From: Dehalobacter sp. DCA
GTDB lineage: Bacteria > Bacillota > Desulfitobacteriia > Desulfitobacteriales > Syntrophobotulaceae
Assembly (NCBI RefSeq): GCF_000305775.1
Contig: NC_018866.1
Location: forward strand, 1,736,001 to 1,800,000
Reading direction: 5' to 3'
DNA length: 64,000 nt
The notes under the pieces were generated by a model that saw only the letters and a list, made by a program, of their open reading frames with translations, searched no databases and was not told where the DNA came from. The translations under genes and the position numbers were made by a program. This document shows, in pieces, positions 26,714 through 36,922 of this stretch (the stretch's first letter is position 1; every line of letters begins with the position of its first letter).

Positions 26714-29170
26714 TTATCTTACCGGCCTGAACCGTTTTAGTCTCAGTGCATTCAGCAATACCGACACCGAGCTAAAGCTCATGACAGCGGCGGCAATGGC
26801 CGGATTCAGCAGGGGGCCTCCAAAGATATACAGGATTCCCATCGCAATAGGGATACCAAGGATATTGTAACCAAATGCCCAAAATAAATTTTGCTTAATA
26901 TTTCTGATTGTATTTTTGCTTAACTGGATCGCAGCCGGAACATCGAGCAGGTCGCTTCGCATCAGAATAATATCCGCGGATTCCATCGCAACGTCCGTGC
27001 CTGAACCGATAGCTATCCCGATATCTGCCTGGGCGAGGGCCGGAGCGTCGTTGATGCCGTCGCCGACCATGGCGACCTTCCTGCCTTCCTGTTGGAGCTT
27101 CTTCACTTCGTTTGCCTTATCCTGAGGCAGGACTTCAGCCAGCGTTCTGTCGATTCCGACCAATTTGGCGATAGCCTCGGCCGTTCTTTGGTTGTCACCG
27201 GTAATCATGACAACTTCAATATTCATTTTGTGGAGGATTTCAATCGCCCTACTGCTGTTTTCTTTGACCGTATCGGCTACAGCAATAATTCCAGCTAAGG
27301 TGTTATCGATCGCAATATACATCGGAGTCTTGCCTTCTCTGGCCAATTGATCCGAGGTTCCCTCAAAGTGAAGAAGAGATATTCCCCTTTCGCCCATCAT
27401 TTTTTTGTTGCCAAGCAACATAGCTCTGCCTTCGATCTGTACTTCGATCCCCTGACCGGGAATTGCCTTAAACACATCTGGTTTCTTAAAGCTAAGCTTC
27501 TTATCCTCAGCTTCCTTAACAATTGCTTCTCCAAGCGGGTGCTCCGATCCTTTTTCGGCTGAGGCGGCAAGCTGCAGAAGATCGTTTTGACTGATCCCAT
27601 CAGCAGTAATAACGTCTGTGACTTTGGGTTTCCCTTCCGTGATCGTACCGGTTTTATCAAAAACGATGGTATTAATTTTATGTGTCGTTTCTAAGGCTAC
27701 TCCGCTCTTGATCAAGACCCCATATTCGGCGCCTTTGCCTGTTCCGACCATGATCGCGGTTGGTGTGGCCAGCCCCAGAGCACATGGGCAGGCGATAACG
27801 AGTACCGATATAAAGATAGTCAGCGCAAAGACCAAGGACTGCCCACCAATAAAATACCATCCTAAAGCCGAGAGCAGAGCAATCCCCATCACCGCCGGTA
27901 CAAAGTAACCGGAAATCACGTCGGCCAGCTTTGCGATCGGCGCTTTGGAGCCCTGTGCTTCCTCAACCAATTTGATGATCTGCGCGAGGACCGTGTCCTT
28001 TCCGACTTTGGTCGCTACATATTTAATGATCCCGTTTTTATTAATGCTGGCCCCGATGATCGCATCCCTGGGATTCTTTTCTACCGGAATGCTTTCTCCG
28101 GTCAGCATGGATTCATCCACGGAAGTAGTCCCTTCAACGACATTACCGTCAACAGGCATTTTCTCTCCCGGTTTCACAAAGATAATATCACCGGTCTCAA
28201 CCTCTTCGATCGGGATCTCAATTTCTTTCCCATCCCGGATAATGATGGCCGTCTTCGGTGTAAGCCCCATCAACTTTTTAATCGCTTCCGAGGTCTTGCC
28301 CTTCGTTACAGATTCCAGATATTTGCCCAGTGTAATCAGTGTCAAAATCACACCTGCCGCTTCAAAGTACAGATGATTCGCATATTCAGTATTTCCCCTG
28401 AAAATCTGAAAAACTGCAAAGACTCCATAAATGAACCCTGCCGAAGTACCCATTGCAATGAGCGAATCCATATTCGGGCTTCCCTTGAGTAGCGTTTTAA
28501 ACCCAATGGCAAAGAACTTATAACCTGCGATCATCACAGGCAGAACAAGAATCAGCTGGATAAGGGCGAAGTTTAAAGGATTCATCATCGGATCAATCAT
28601 TTCCGGCAAATGAAAGCCAACAGCACTGCCAAACATATGTCCCATCGTAATACTTAAAAGCGGAACCGTAAAGATAGCGGACAGCATAAACCTCCGCCAG
28701 AGAGCTTTTCTTTCCCTTTCTTTTTTTTCTTTGTCTTCATCAATCTTTGCTTCTTCCAGAGCGCTGTATCCGGCTTTTTCAACAGTCTTTTTGATATCTG
28801 AAACACGCAGCAGGGAAGGTTCATAGCGGATGTTTAATTTCTCTGTGGCAAAGTTAACATTGGCCTCTTCAACGCCCTGCAGTTTCCGTACGGCTCTTTC
28901 GACAGCCTTTGCGCAAGATGTGCAGGTCATCCCCTCTATTTTCAGTGTCTTGCTGGCTGTATCGGTCAGCGCTTTATAGCCTGCTTTTTCCACAGCTGCC
29001 TGGATATCCGCAACTGAAATTTTTGTTTCATCAAAAACGATATTCAGCTTTTCCGTCGCCAGGTTCACATTGCTTTCAGATATGCCATCAAGCTTTTTCG
29101 TTACTCTTTCTACCGCTCTGGCACAGGCTGCACAGGTCATTCCTTCTATTTTCAGCGACTTTTGCATCAT
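26714..29170 (-). CDS. copA: Copper-exporting P1B-type ATPase CopA
   Basis: This 818-aa membrane pump has two N-terminal HMA domains (GMTCAAC with C13/C16; GMTCTSC with C84/C87). Eight membrane helices are expected. The actuator TGES, the membrane CPC metal site in VIACPCALGLATP, the phosphorylation DKTGT, the HP motif in SEHPLGEAI and GDGINDAPALA are all present. It exports Cu(I) from the cytoplasm at ATP cost. The ATG has AGAGG 6 nt before it; a second ATG follows immediately. It is downstream of csoR and upstream of copZ. Confidence 0.97.
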   Translation of the reverse strand: MMQKSLKIEGMTCAACARAVERVTKKLDGISESNVNLATEKLNIVFDETKISVADIQAAVEKAGYKALTDTASKTLKIEGMTCTSCAKAVERAVRKLQGVEEANVNFATEKLNIRYEPSLLRVSDIKKTVEKAGYSALEEAKIDEDKEKKERERKALWRRFMLSAIFTVPLLSITMGHMFGSAVGFHLPEMIDPMMNPLNFALIQLILVLPVMIAGYKFFAIGFKTLLKGSPNMDSLIAMGTSAGFIYGVFAVFQIFRGNTEYANHLYFEAAGVILTLITLGKYLESVTKGKTSEAIKKLMGLTPKTAIIIRDGKEIEIPIEEVETGDIIFVKPGEKMPVDGNVVEGTTSVDESMLTGESIPVEKNPRDAIIGASINKNGIIKYVATKVGKDTVLAQIIKLVEEAQGSKAPIAKLADVISGYFVPAVMGIALLSALGWYFIGGQSLVFALTIFISVLVIACPCALGLATPTAIMVGTGKGAEYGVLIKSGVALETTHKINTIVFDKTGTITEGKPKVTDVITADGISQNDLLQLAASAEKGSEHPLGEAIVKEAEDKKLSFKKPDVFKAIPGQGIEVQIEGRAMLLGNKKMMGERGISLLHFEGTSDQLAREGKTPMYIAIDNTLAGIIAVADTVKENSSRAIEILHKMNIEVVMITGDNQRTAEAIAKLVGIDRTLAEVLPQDKANEVKKLQQEGRKVAMVGDGINDAPALAQADIGIAIGSGTDVAMESADIILMRSDLLDVPAAIQLSKNTIRNIKQNLFWAFGYNILGIPIAMGILYIFGGPLLNPAIAAAVMSFSSVSVLLNALRLKRFRPVR

Positions 29171-29264
29171 CGTGTACCTCTTTTCAGTGATCTAGCCCTC
29201 ATATAATTATCTATTTTTTTGTCAAATTTATTACCTATTGTATTTATTTTGTATTTATTGGCCT

Positions 29265-29531
29265 TTATTTATTGGTCACCTTTGCCAGGATTGCCATGAT
29301 CTCATCAATTTTTTCCCTGCCGTTACCCTGTTCGAAAGCTTCGGTTACACAGTGCTCCATATGCTGTTTCAGGATCAGCAAATTTGCTTTTTTCAAGAGG
29401 GATTGTGTCGCAAGGATTTGATTTGATACATCGACGCAATACCTTCCCTCTTCAATCATCTTAATTGTCGCTTCAATTTGGCCCTGAGCTGTTTTTAAAG
29501 CCTGAAGGGCTTGTTTTTTTTGAGTGTTCAA
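29265..29531 (-). CDS. csoR: Copper-sensing repressor CsoR
   Basis: The 88-aa four-helix DUF156 regulator carries the Cu(I) ligands C32, H57 and C61 (RYCVDV and KQHMEHC), the full CsoR fingerprint. Cu(I) binding releases DNA and derepresses copA-copZ. The start codon is TTG with GGAGGT 6 nt upstream. A 15-bp GC-rich perfect inverted repeat abuts and partly covers that ribosome site, which may be a CsoR operator, an RNA hairpin, or both. Confidence 0.94.
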   Translation of the reverse strand: MNTQKKQALQALKTAQGQIEATIKMIEEGRYCVDVSNQILATQSLLKKANLLILKQHMEHCVTEAFEQGNGREKIDEIMAILAKVTNK

Positions 29532-29541
29532 TTAATTACCT

Positions 29542-29574
29542 CCTTAGCCCCTCCCCAGCGGGGAGGGGCTAAGG
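29542..29574. repeat. 15-bp perfect inverted repeat at the csoR start
   Basis: CCTTAGCCCCTCCCC (29542-29556) is the exact reverse complement of 29560-29574, separated by AGC. Its edge overlaps two bases of the csoR ribosome site. CsoR operators are G/C-tract dyads, so operator function is plausible. As RNA it would be a very stable hairpin next to the start codon. Confidence 0.75.
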
Positions 29575-29749
29575 TAATCATAATATGCCGATCATAATAA
29601 GTCAACCGTGTGTGTTGATAACACAGCAGCTGTTGATTGTGCAGTTCCATTGTAAATAATCAAAATGAAAAAGACAAAAGCAGTCGGTCTGCTCTCCATC
29701 TCGTCTTCATCATCCTGTTAACCCTGATCAATTTTTATCTTAATACCAA

Positions 29750-29806
29750 AAAACCACTTTCTCCTGCGAACATAGATCATCTAACATCGCAGGAGAAAGT
29801 GGTTTT
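29750..29806 (-). terminator. Terminator of the double-cubane gene pair
   Basis: A perfect 20-bp stem (29750-29769 with 29787-29806, core CACTTTCTCCTGCGA) has a 17-nt loop, with T-rich sequence on the minus strand. It lies about 35 nt after the stop of the 2-hydroxyacyl-dehydratase-like gene. Confidence 0.9.
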
Positions 29807-29840
29807 CATTAATTAGCGGCACTCGAAGAGAATTGCTATT

Positions 29841-30983
29841 CTACAACATTTCCAAAAAGGCATCAACTCTGAGCTTGATCTGCTGGCGGTCAGCATCGCT
29901 GTAGTCTGTTTCAATCTGTAGAAGCGGGATGTTGTGGTTCTTTTTCAAATGTTCCTTGATCGAATAAGATTCAATATTGTACGTATGACAGGCTTGCAGC
30001 GTGATATCCACTACCCCGTCCACTTTGTATTCCTGAACCAGTCTGCTCAGCAGTTCAAAGCGGCCGGTATTTGGGGAACTGCAGGAGCACGGGATCTTGC
30101 TGTATTTTTCAGCCAGGGCTTCGAACGGATCCATTTCCTCGGATACAAGATCAACCAGACCTTTAATGCCGCTGCAGGATTCTTGCAGCACAATCGCTCC
30201 GCCTGCTTCTTCAATAACCTGCATGACTTTTTCCTGTCCGGTGCCCGTAGGACATCCTGTGATGAGTATCCGTTTGCTGGAAGACTGGGAGGCACCTTCA
30301 CCTTTTGCTGTCATTTCTTTTAGTTCAGCAATCAGTTCCTTGACCTTGGCAGTGTATTCATCGCGTTTGAACTGGAAGCTTCTTCCCCACAGCACTTTTA
30401 GCAGATCTGTACCTGAAATTGGAGTCGGATGCAGTTTATTGAGACTAACCAGTTCCATTAAAAGCTTTCTTTCCTCGTTGTAGGTCCTGATGACCTCAGC
30501 AAGTTTTTCTTTGCTGATCTTGACATCTAAATTCTTTTCAAAATAATCCTTGGCTCGGTAAATCTGTTTGACCCAATGGGCCTGTCTGTCTTCCAGATTG
30601 GAGCTATTCGGAATATCCAGTACGATCATCGGTTTATGCTCCGCCAACAGCTCGTACATCTTTTTCTTGCCGTCACAGGTCGTTTCGGCCAGAACGATAT
30701 CTGCAAAATGAAAAAAGGGACATTTGCCGCTTACAGCGAAGCCGTAACTGGATTTGACCAGCGGACATAGATTACGCGGCAGCACTTTTTCCGCCTCGGC
30801 TATCGGTTCCTGTTTGGTCGCACAAAGCCCAACTGGCACTGCCCCTGCAGCCTCGATGAGTTCTATCGGGGAAAATACACAATAATACCCTACTACATTT
30901 CTGCCTTGTTCCTTGGCCTCCTTGGCCATGACCATCCCGCTAGGGATCAGCTGGTCGAAGTAAGCCATTGTTTGAGCTCTCAT
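29841..30983 (-). CDS. Double-cubane cluster protein-like (HgdB/BcrB family)
   Basis: The 380-aa protein belongs to the 2-hydroxyacyl-CoA dehydratase/benzoyl-CoA reductase D-component family. Cysteines that could ligate clusters include C35, C54, C73, C88 and C103 in the N-terminal half, then TGCPTGTG, QESCSG, IPCSCSS and LQACHTY. A single catalytic-type subunit encoded with one ATPase activator is the layout of double-cubane [8Fe-9S] proteins, which reduce small molecules. True dehydratases have two subunits plus CoA genes, absent here. GAGGAGG precedes the chosen ATG, which follows the activator's stop. Confidence 0.82.
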   Translation of the reverse strand: MRAQTMAYFDQLIPSGMVMAKEAKEQGRNVVGYYCVFSPIELIEAAGAVPVGLCATKQEPIAEAEKVLPRNLCPLVKSSYGFAVSGKCPFFHFADIVLAETTCDGKKKMYELLAEHKPMIVLDIPNSSNLEDRQAHWVKQIYRAKDYFEKNLDVKISKEKLAEVIRTYNEERKLLMELVSLNKLHPTPISGTDLLKVLWGRSFQFKRDEYTAKVKELIAELKEMTAKGEGASQSSSKRILITGCPTGTGQEKVMQVIEEAGGAIVLQESCSGIKGLVDLVSEEMDPFEALAEKYSKIPCSCSSPNTGRFELLSRLVQEYKVDGVVDITLQACHTYNIESYSIKEHLKKNHNIPLLQIETDYSDADRQQIKLRVDAFLEML

Positions 30984-31002
30984 TTTTCTTGTTCCTCCTC
31001 TT

Positions 31003-31767
31003 TTATAATTCATACCCCAGGACCGCAGCTCCCAGAGCCCCTACAGCCTGAGGACTCGGCGGCACAACCAGCCTGCATCCTATTTCCTGACTAAGCAGGT
31101 CTTTAAGCACCTGGTTCTGAGCTACCCCGCCGCAAAAAGCAACGGTATCCTGAAAATGGATCTTCCCAGCCATCACGCTGATGCGTTTCGCGATGGACTT
31201 TAACAAACCGGCGACAATACTTTCGACAGTAATGCCCTGCGCCAGCAAGCCGATGATTTCTGATTCAGCAAATACTGCACACATACTGTTGATGTCAGCT
31301 GGGTCGGCATCTTCGGCGAGAGCGGATAACTGCGAAACCTCCAGGCCCAGTGTCTGGGCGGTTACTTGCAGGAACCTTCCGGTTCCGGCCGCGCATTTGT
31401 CGTTCAGCACAAAGTCTTCAACTTTGCCCTTTTCGCCAAAACCGATCACCTTGCTGTCCTGACCGCCAATATCAATCAACCCGCAGGCTTCCGGCAGCAG
31501 ATAATTTACACCGCGAGCATGGCAGGTAATTTCACTGAACGTTTTATCAAACATTCCCTGTTGAATACGGCCATAGCCTGTACCGACAAGCAAGCTAATA
31601 TCATCACGGGTCAGTTCCTGCAGCTTCAACAGACGCTCCAGAACCTCCTGCCCTGCCTGAGAAGGGCTCCAGCCGGTCGGAATAATTTTTGAATCAACCT
31701 GTTCTCCATTAAAAAGAACTGCTTTGGTTGATACGGATCCGATGTCGATACCCACTGTCCATTTCAT
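31003..31767 (-). CDS. ATP-dependent reductive activase (BadF/HgdC family)
   Basis: The 254-aa ASKHA-fold ATPase begins GIDIGSVSTKAVLF and has the second phosphate loop IDIGGQDSK. The [4Fe-4S] ligand cysteines at C125 (NDKCAAGTGRF) and C163 (INSMCAVFAESE) bridge the dimer. Such archerases drive low-potential electron transfer into a partner by ATP hydrolysis. The partner is the next gene, 19 nt downstream. The substrate cannot be told from sequence. Confidence 0.9.
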   Translation of the reverse strand: MKWTVGIDIGSVSTKAVLFNGEQVDSKIIPTGWSPSQAGQEVLERLLKLQELTRDDISLLVGTGYGRIQQGMFDKTFSEITCHARGVNYLLPEACGLIDIGGQDSKVIGFGEKGKVEDFVLNDKCAAGTGRFLQVTAQTLGLEVSQLSALAEDADPADINSMCAVFAESEIIGLLAQGITVESIVAGLLKSIAKRISVMAGKIHFQDTVAFCGGVAQNQVLKDLLSQEIGCRLVVPPSPQAVGALGAAVLGYEL

Positions 31768-31930
31768 CTCGGGCCTCCAGCATACCTTTTCAATAATTGA
31801 TTAAGCATTAATTCCCTCTGCTTTAAGCTTTCAAATTACTTTATTATAGCAAGCGTCAGATCTTTCTTGAAATACTTTTTATCTTTAAATAGGATTGCTA
31901 TCTATCGATAATAACGATAATATGAAATCA

Positions 31931-31970
31931 TTAACGTTAACGGACTAACGGATAAAGCAAAGACTAACGG
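31931..31970. promoter_or_regulatory. Repeats upstream of the LysR gene
   Basis: A TTAACGTTAA palindrome (31931-31940) is followed by two copies of GACTAACGG starting at 31943 and 31962, 19 bp apart. They lie in the divergent region between the activase and LysR genes and are a candidate binding region for the LysR protein. Confidence 0.45.
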
Positions 31971-31998
31971 CCTATCCTATCTGCAGGGAGTGAATATC

Positions 31999-32919
31999 AT
32001 GCTGTTGCATCAATTAGAGATTTTTACACAAGTAGCGGAAAAAAACAGCTTTTCTAAGGCTGCCCAAAGTCTTTTTTTAAGCCAGTCAACGGTCAGTACG
32101 CATATAAGCAATCTGGAGCACTACTTTGGTCAAAAACTGTTTGACCGGCTTGGAAAGGAAATTGTCTTAACGCCTTTTGGGGAAAAATTATATCCATGGG
32201 CTAGAGAAATACTCAATGTAAAAGACAGGGCACTATGGGAAATGAAAGGTTGGACTACGAAAATTGACGGTCATCTTCATATTGCGGCCAGCAGTGTTCC
32301 AGCTAAATATGCAATACCACCTTTATTGGCCAAATTTTTAGGTGAGTACAAAGGAATTCAATTTGTCCTTGACCAGAGCGGTTCGGAAATTGTTGCAGAA
32401 AAGCTGTTGAACGGGGATGTTGAAATCGGGGTGCTGGGTAAACAATACCATGAGGATCAGTTAACTTTTATTCCTTTTCTGCAAGAAAAGCTGGTCTTAA
32501 TCACACCCAGCAACATTTGTCTAAACAATCATATTTCCATCACTGAACTGGTGGATTACCCTTTTATTTTTCGGAAGTCAGATTCGGGCACCCAGGCAAA
32601 TGTTGTTCAAATGCTGCATACATCAGGCATTACGCTTTCCGACTTGCAGGTTGCCGGCTACTGCGACAACCTCGAAGCTCTTAAAGAAAGTGTCAGGGAA
32701 GGGATTGGCATCTCGATCATTTCTGGCATAGCCGCTCTGGATTATGTCAAAAGCAGACAGATCAATGCCTATGAACTTGCCGAACTGACCAAAAAAAGAA
32801 TGTTCTATTTTGCCCACCATAAAAAAAGAACCCTGTCTCCCTGGGCAGAAACTTTTATTCACTTCTGCCTGGAATCAGCCGGTCTTGTTTCGAATCAATA
32901 TGCATCTTTGCCTGACTAA
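31999..32919 (+). CDS. LysR-family transcriptional regulator
   Basis: This 306-aa protein has an N-terminal LysR HTH (LEIFTQVAEKNSFSKAAQSL, then SQSTVSTHISNLE). A periplasmic-binding-like co-inducer domain from about residue 90 shows GHLHIAASS and GDVEIGVLG. The ATG at 31999 has GGGAG 8 nt upstream; the GTG three codons earlier overlaps that site. It is divergent from the activase/double-cubane pair, the usual geometry for control of the neighbouring operon. CysB/CbbR-like sulfur or selenium regulators are related, but the effector is unknown. Confidence 0.92.
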   Translation: MLLHQLEIFTQVAEKNSFSKAAQSLFLSQSTVSTHISNLEHYFGQKLFDRLGKEIVLTPFGEKLYPWAREILNVKDRALWEMKGWTTKIDGHLHIAASSVPAKYAIPPLLAKFLGEYKGIQFVLDQSGSEIVAEKLLNGDVEIGVLGKQYHEDQLTFIPFLQEKLVLITPSNICLNNHISITELVDYPFIFRKSDSGTQANVVQMLHTSGITLSDLQVAGYCDNLEALKESVREGIGISIISGIAALDYVKSRQINAYELAELTKKRMFYFAHHKKRTLSPWAETFIHFCLESAGLVSNQYASLPD

Positions 32920-32986
32920 CTTGGCATTTTAGACTGCATAAAAATTTATGACCCTGGAAACCATCTATCACTTCTAAAAAATATAA

Positions 32987-33090
32987 ACGGGATGTAATCT
33001 AACCGCACTCAAACGTAACATGGATGTGAAGCACGGCTATTAGCGCCAGGAGGGCGCTAATAGCCGAAGAGCGGTTAGATTACGCCCCGT
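32987..33090. repeat. 104-nt nested palindrome between LysR and OAHS copy 2
   Basis: Three nested helices are visible: ACGGG/CCCGT at the edges, a perfect 13-bp stem (32994-33006 with 33071-33083) and a perfect 14-bp inner stem (33034-33047 with 33053-33066). T-rich sequence follows on the minus strand. It may be a complex terminator for copy-2 OAHS, a palindromic repeat element or a small RNA. Confidence 0.7.
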
Positions 33091-33117
33091 ATACATGCAT
33101 AATGCCTTATGGCTCAC

Positions 33118-34440
<1,323 letters not shown>

Positions 34441-34464
34441 TCATATGTTTCTAGGTAATTATAT

Positions 34465-35394
34465 TTATTTATCCTGAAACATTTCAGTACTTATATACCT
34501 TTCACCGGTATCCGGAAGAATGACCACAATCATTTTCCCTTCATTTTCTGGACGTTTGGCAACTTCCAGGGCGGCAAAAGCGGCTGCACCAGCGGAAATC
34601 CCGACCAGCATTCCCTCTTTTTTCACCAGTTCTCTTCCCGTCTGATACGCTTCCTGATCCGTCACCTGGAATATTTCATCAATGAGGTCAATGTTTAAAA
34701 CTCCGGGAACAAACCCTGCTCCAATTCCTTGAAGGTTGTGGGGACCCGGCCTGCCCCCTGAGAGGACCGGAGAGCCTTGAGGTTCCACTGCGATCACCTT
34801 TAGTTCAGGTTTACGCACCTTCAGAACTTCTCCTATACCTGTAAGCGTGCCTCCTGTTCCAACTCCGGCAACCAGAATGTCTATTTTGCCATCTGTATCG
34901 GCCCAGATTTCCTCAGCCGTCGTCTCCCGATGAATTTGAGGGTTGGCCTGATTTTCAAACTGCTGGGGTATAAAGGATCCTGGGATTTCCCGGGCCAACT
35001 CCGCTGCTTTTTTAATTGAACCTGTCATCCCTTCCGAACCTGGCGTCAGGATGACTTCAGCACCGTAAGCCTGAAGCAGCTTCCGCCTCTCTACACTCAT
35101 TGTTTCCGGCATGGTCAGGATCAGCCGGTACCCTTTGGCCGCTGCAACAAAAGCCAAGCCAATGCCGGTATTACCACTGGTCGGTTCAATAATCACCGAA
35201 TCCTTTGTTATGAGGCCTTTTTTCTCGGCATCCAGAATCATATTCAAAGCAATCCTGTCCTTGATGCTACCACCAGGATTGAATGATTCAATCTTCGCAA
35301 TTACCTCCGCATTGATTCCGGCAGAGATATGGTGAAGTCTTACCAGTGGCGTGCCGCCGATAAGTTCCGTCAAGCCGTTATAAATCTTTCCCAT
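34465..35394 (-). CDS. cysK: Cysteine synthase A (copy 2)
   Basis: This is a 309-aa PLP-dependent O-acetylserine sulfhydrylase with K45 in [21 protein letters not shown] and GISAGAA. It is a close paralogue of the copy at 21.3 kb. The frame allows a GTG four codons upstream. ATG 35394 has GGGTGG at 8 nt and yields the same N-terminus and length as copy 1. It precedes OAHS copy 2 by 63 nt. The upstream region lacks the cysK/larE operator but carries a direct repeat, so the copies are probably regulated differently. Confidence 0.95.
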   Translation of the reverse strand: MGKIYNGLTELIGGTPLVRLHHISAGINAEVIAKIESFNPGGSIKDRIALNMILDAEKKGLITKDSVIIEPTSGNTGIGLAFVAAAKGYRLILTMPETMSVERRKLLQAYGAEVILTPGSEGMTGSIKKAAELAREIPGSFIPQQFENQANPQIHRETTAEEIWADTDGKIDILVAGVGTGGTLTGIGEVLKVRKPELKVIAVEPQGSPVLSGGRPGPHNLQGIGAGFVPGVLNIDLIDEIFQVTDQEAYQTGRELVKKEGMLVGISAGAAAFAALEVAKRPENEGKMIVVILPDTGERYISTEMFQDK

Positions 35395-35598
35395 TTTATG
35401 TACCACCCGACAATATTTCTTTTTGATCTTAGGAACATCTTAACATAATTTTCGAAACATCTTAAATCCTTTTTTTGTCCTTTTTACCTTTTGGATAAAG
35501 AAACAAGACGACCGGTATCATAGACAAGATAATTTTTAGGCATAATGAACATATATTGAAACTGGATACATTTACCAATATAAAAAGAGGTGAACAGC

Positions 35599-35685
35599 AT
35601 GTTCTTTTTCGGTTTTCCTTTGGGACTTCCCCTTTTCATTGGCGCATACAGGCCGAGATACCGTTACAGAACCTGGTGGTGGTAA
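35599..35685 (+). CDS. 28-aa hydrophobic/aromatic small protein
   Basis: An ATG 7-8 nt after AAGAGGTG opens a 28-codon frame ending in TAA. The peptide has a Phe/Gly/Leu-rich first half that could enter a membrane and a basic aromatic second half (YRPRYRYR) ending in WWW. It lies divergent to cysK copy 2 and overlaps no other gene. No family is recognised. The good ribosome site and distinctive composition argue that it is real. Confidence 0.5.
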   Translation: MFFFGFPLGLPLFIGAYRPRYRYRTWWW

Positions 35686-35704
35686 AAGTCACTGCCCAAA
35701 ACTA

Positions 35705-36595
35705 TCAAGAAAGATGGCTGATTAGGTTTTCCAAATCAGGCGGAACAGGGGCCTGTATTTCAATTAACTTTCCGTCCACGGGATGGCAAAACGAGACGGA
35801 TCTGGCATGCAAGGCCTGTCTGGGTATCAGGGAGGAGCGCTTCCCGTACATTCTGTCTCCGAGCACAGGATGGCCAAGTGAGGAGAGATGAACGCGAATC
35901 TGGTGCGTTCTTCCGGTTTCAAGGGTAAGCTCCAACAGAGAATAATTTTCAAAAGTCTTGATCGTATTGTAATGGGTAAGCGCACGCTCCCCCTGATCAT
36001 GAACAGCCCGCCGGTTCGGCAGTGTTGGATGCGGTCCGATCGGTGCGTCAACAGAACCGGATGGCGGCTCAATTCTTCCCCGGACCACTGCGTAATATTT
36101 TCTTTTCAGCCTCCCATCCTGTAACTGTTTTTCCAGTTCAGACTGGGTTCGTGCATCTTTGGCAAATACCACACAGCCTGTAGTATCCCGATCCAGACGG
36201 TGTAAAGGACGAATGGTAATTGTCTCTCCATTTTCCCGAAAGTACTCCGCCAGATAGTTAGCCAGCGTTCCGCCGGTTGTTTGCCCTGCTGGATGCACCA
36301 ACATGCCGGCTGGTTTATATAAAATAATAAGTGCCGGATCTTCAAACAAAATGTCAATCGGTCCCGGCTCAGGCTTAACCCCAAAGAACTGATCTTCCAA
36401 AACGAGAACATCCAAGATGTCCCCGCTTTTTATCTTTTTCTGAAGATAAGCATTTCTTTTATTGAGACGTACTCCGCCTGCTCTGGTCAGCTTTTGAATT
36501 TTTCTGCCGGAACATTGTACAATACTTTTCAAATACTGCTCGACAGTCAAGCCCTGATGTTCTTCGGCAATCCGAAATGTTTGAAATTTCTTCAT
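35705..36595 (-). CDS. RluA-family pseudouridine synthase
   Basis: The 296-aa enzyme has an N-terminal S4-like RNA-binding part (residues 10-70) and the RluA catalytic motif HRLDRDTTG with catalytic Asp135. LYKPAGMLVHP and GRTHQIRVHL complete the pattern. It converts uridine to pseudouridine in rRNA or tRNA; the target cannot be told among RluC/RluD/YtzG-like members. GAGGGA precedes the ATG. It is convergent with the 28-aa ORF and divergent from the Csd-like gene. Confidence 0.92.
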   Translation of the reverse strand: MKKFQTFRIAEEHQGLTVEQYLKSIVQCSGRKIQKLTRAGGVRLNKRNAYLQKKIKSGDILDVLVLEDQFFGVKPEPGPIDILFEDPALIILYKPAGMLVHPAGQTTGGTLANYLAEYFRENGETITIRPLHRLDRDTTGCVVFAKDARTQSELEKQLQDGRLKRKYYAVVRGRIEPPSGSVDAPIGPHPTLPNRRAVHDQGERALTHYNTIKTFENYSLLELTLETGRTHQIRVHLSSLGHPVLGDRMYGKRSSLIPRQALHARSVSFCHPVDGKLIEIQAPVPPDLENLISHLS

Positions 36596-36922
36596 AAGGT
36601 CCCTCTCTCATGTCTTTTGACCATGCTTTCTTTGACCGCGAGCTTAATGATGTCTAACAGGGAACCATAGTACCATGATACTGGTATCAGTTTATCTTTT
36701 GATTAATAATAATTCAATTAGATTCAGAACATCGATTAAATTCCGGAGCATCAATTGAATTATAAACGACAATTGAATTCGGGTATCGATTGATGTCTTG
36801 AATACTTGACAGTAGGACCGATCGAAATTAGAGATAGCAGATTCTGTCGGGAGAAGATGCAAATCCAATGTCCCTATGCTAAAATAAGTCATATTAAATC
36901 CACGTGATAAGGGGAGACGGAA
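36596..36922. other. Divergent intergenic region with imperfect repeats
   Basis: This 327-base gap separates the pseudouridine synthase from the Csd-like operon. It holds a TACCA-n6-TGGTA dyad near 36671 and four imperfect copies of an ATCRATTGAATT-like unit about 19 nt apart (36728-36795). A TTGACA lies near 36806. These features probably form the operon's control region. Confidence 0.4.
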
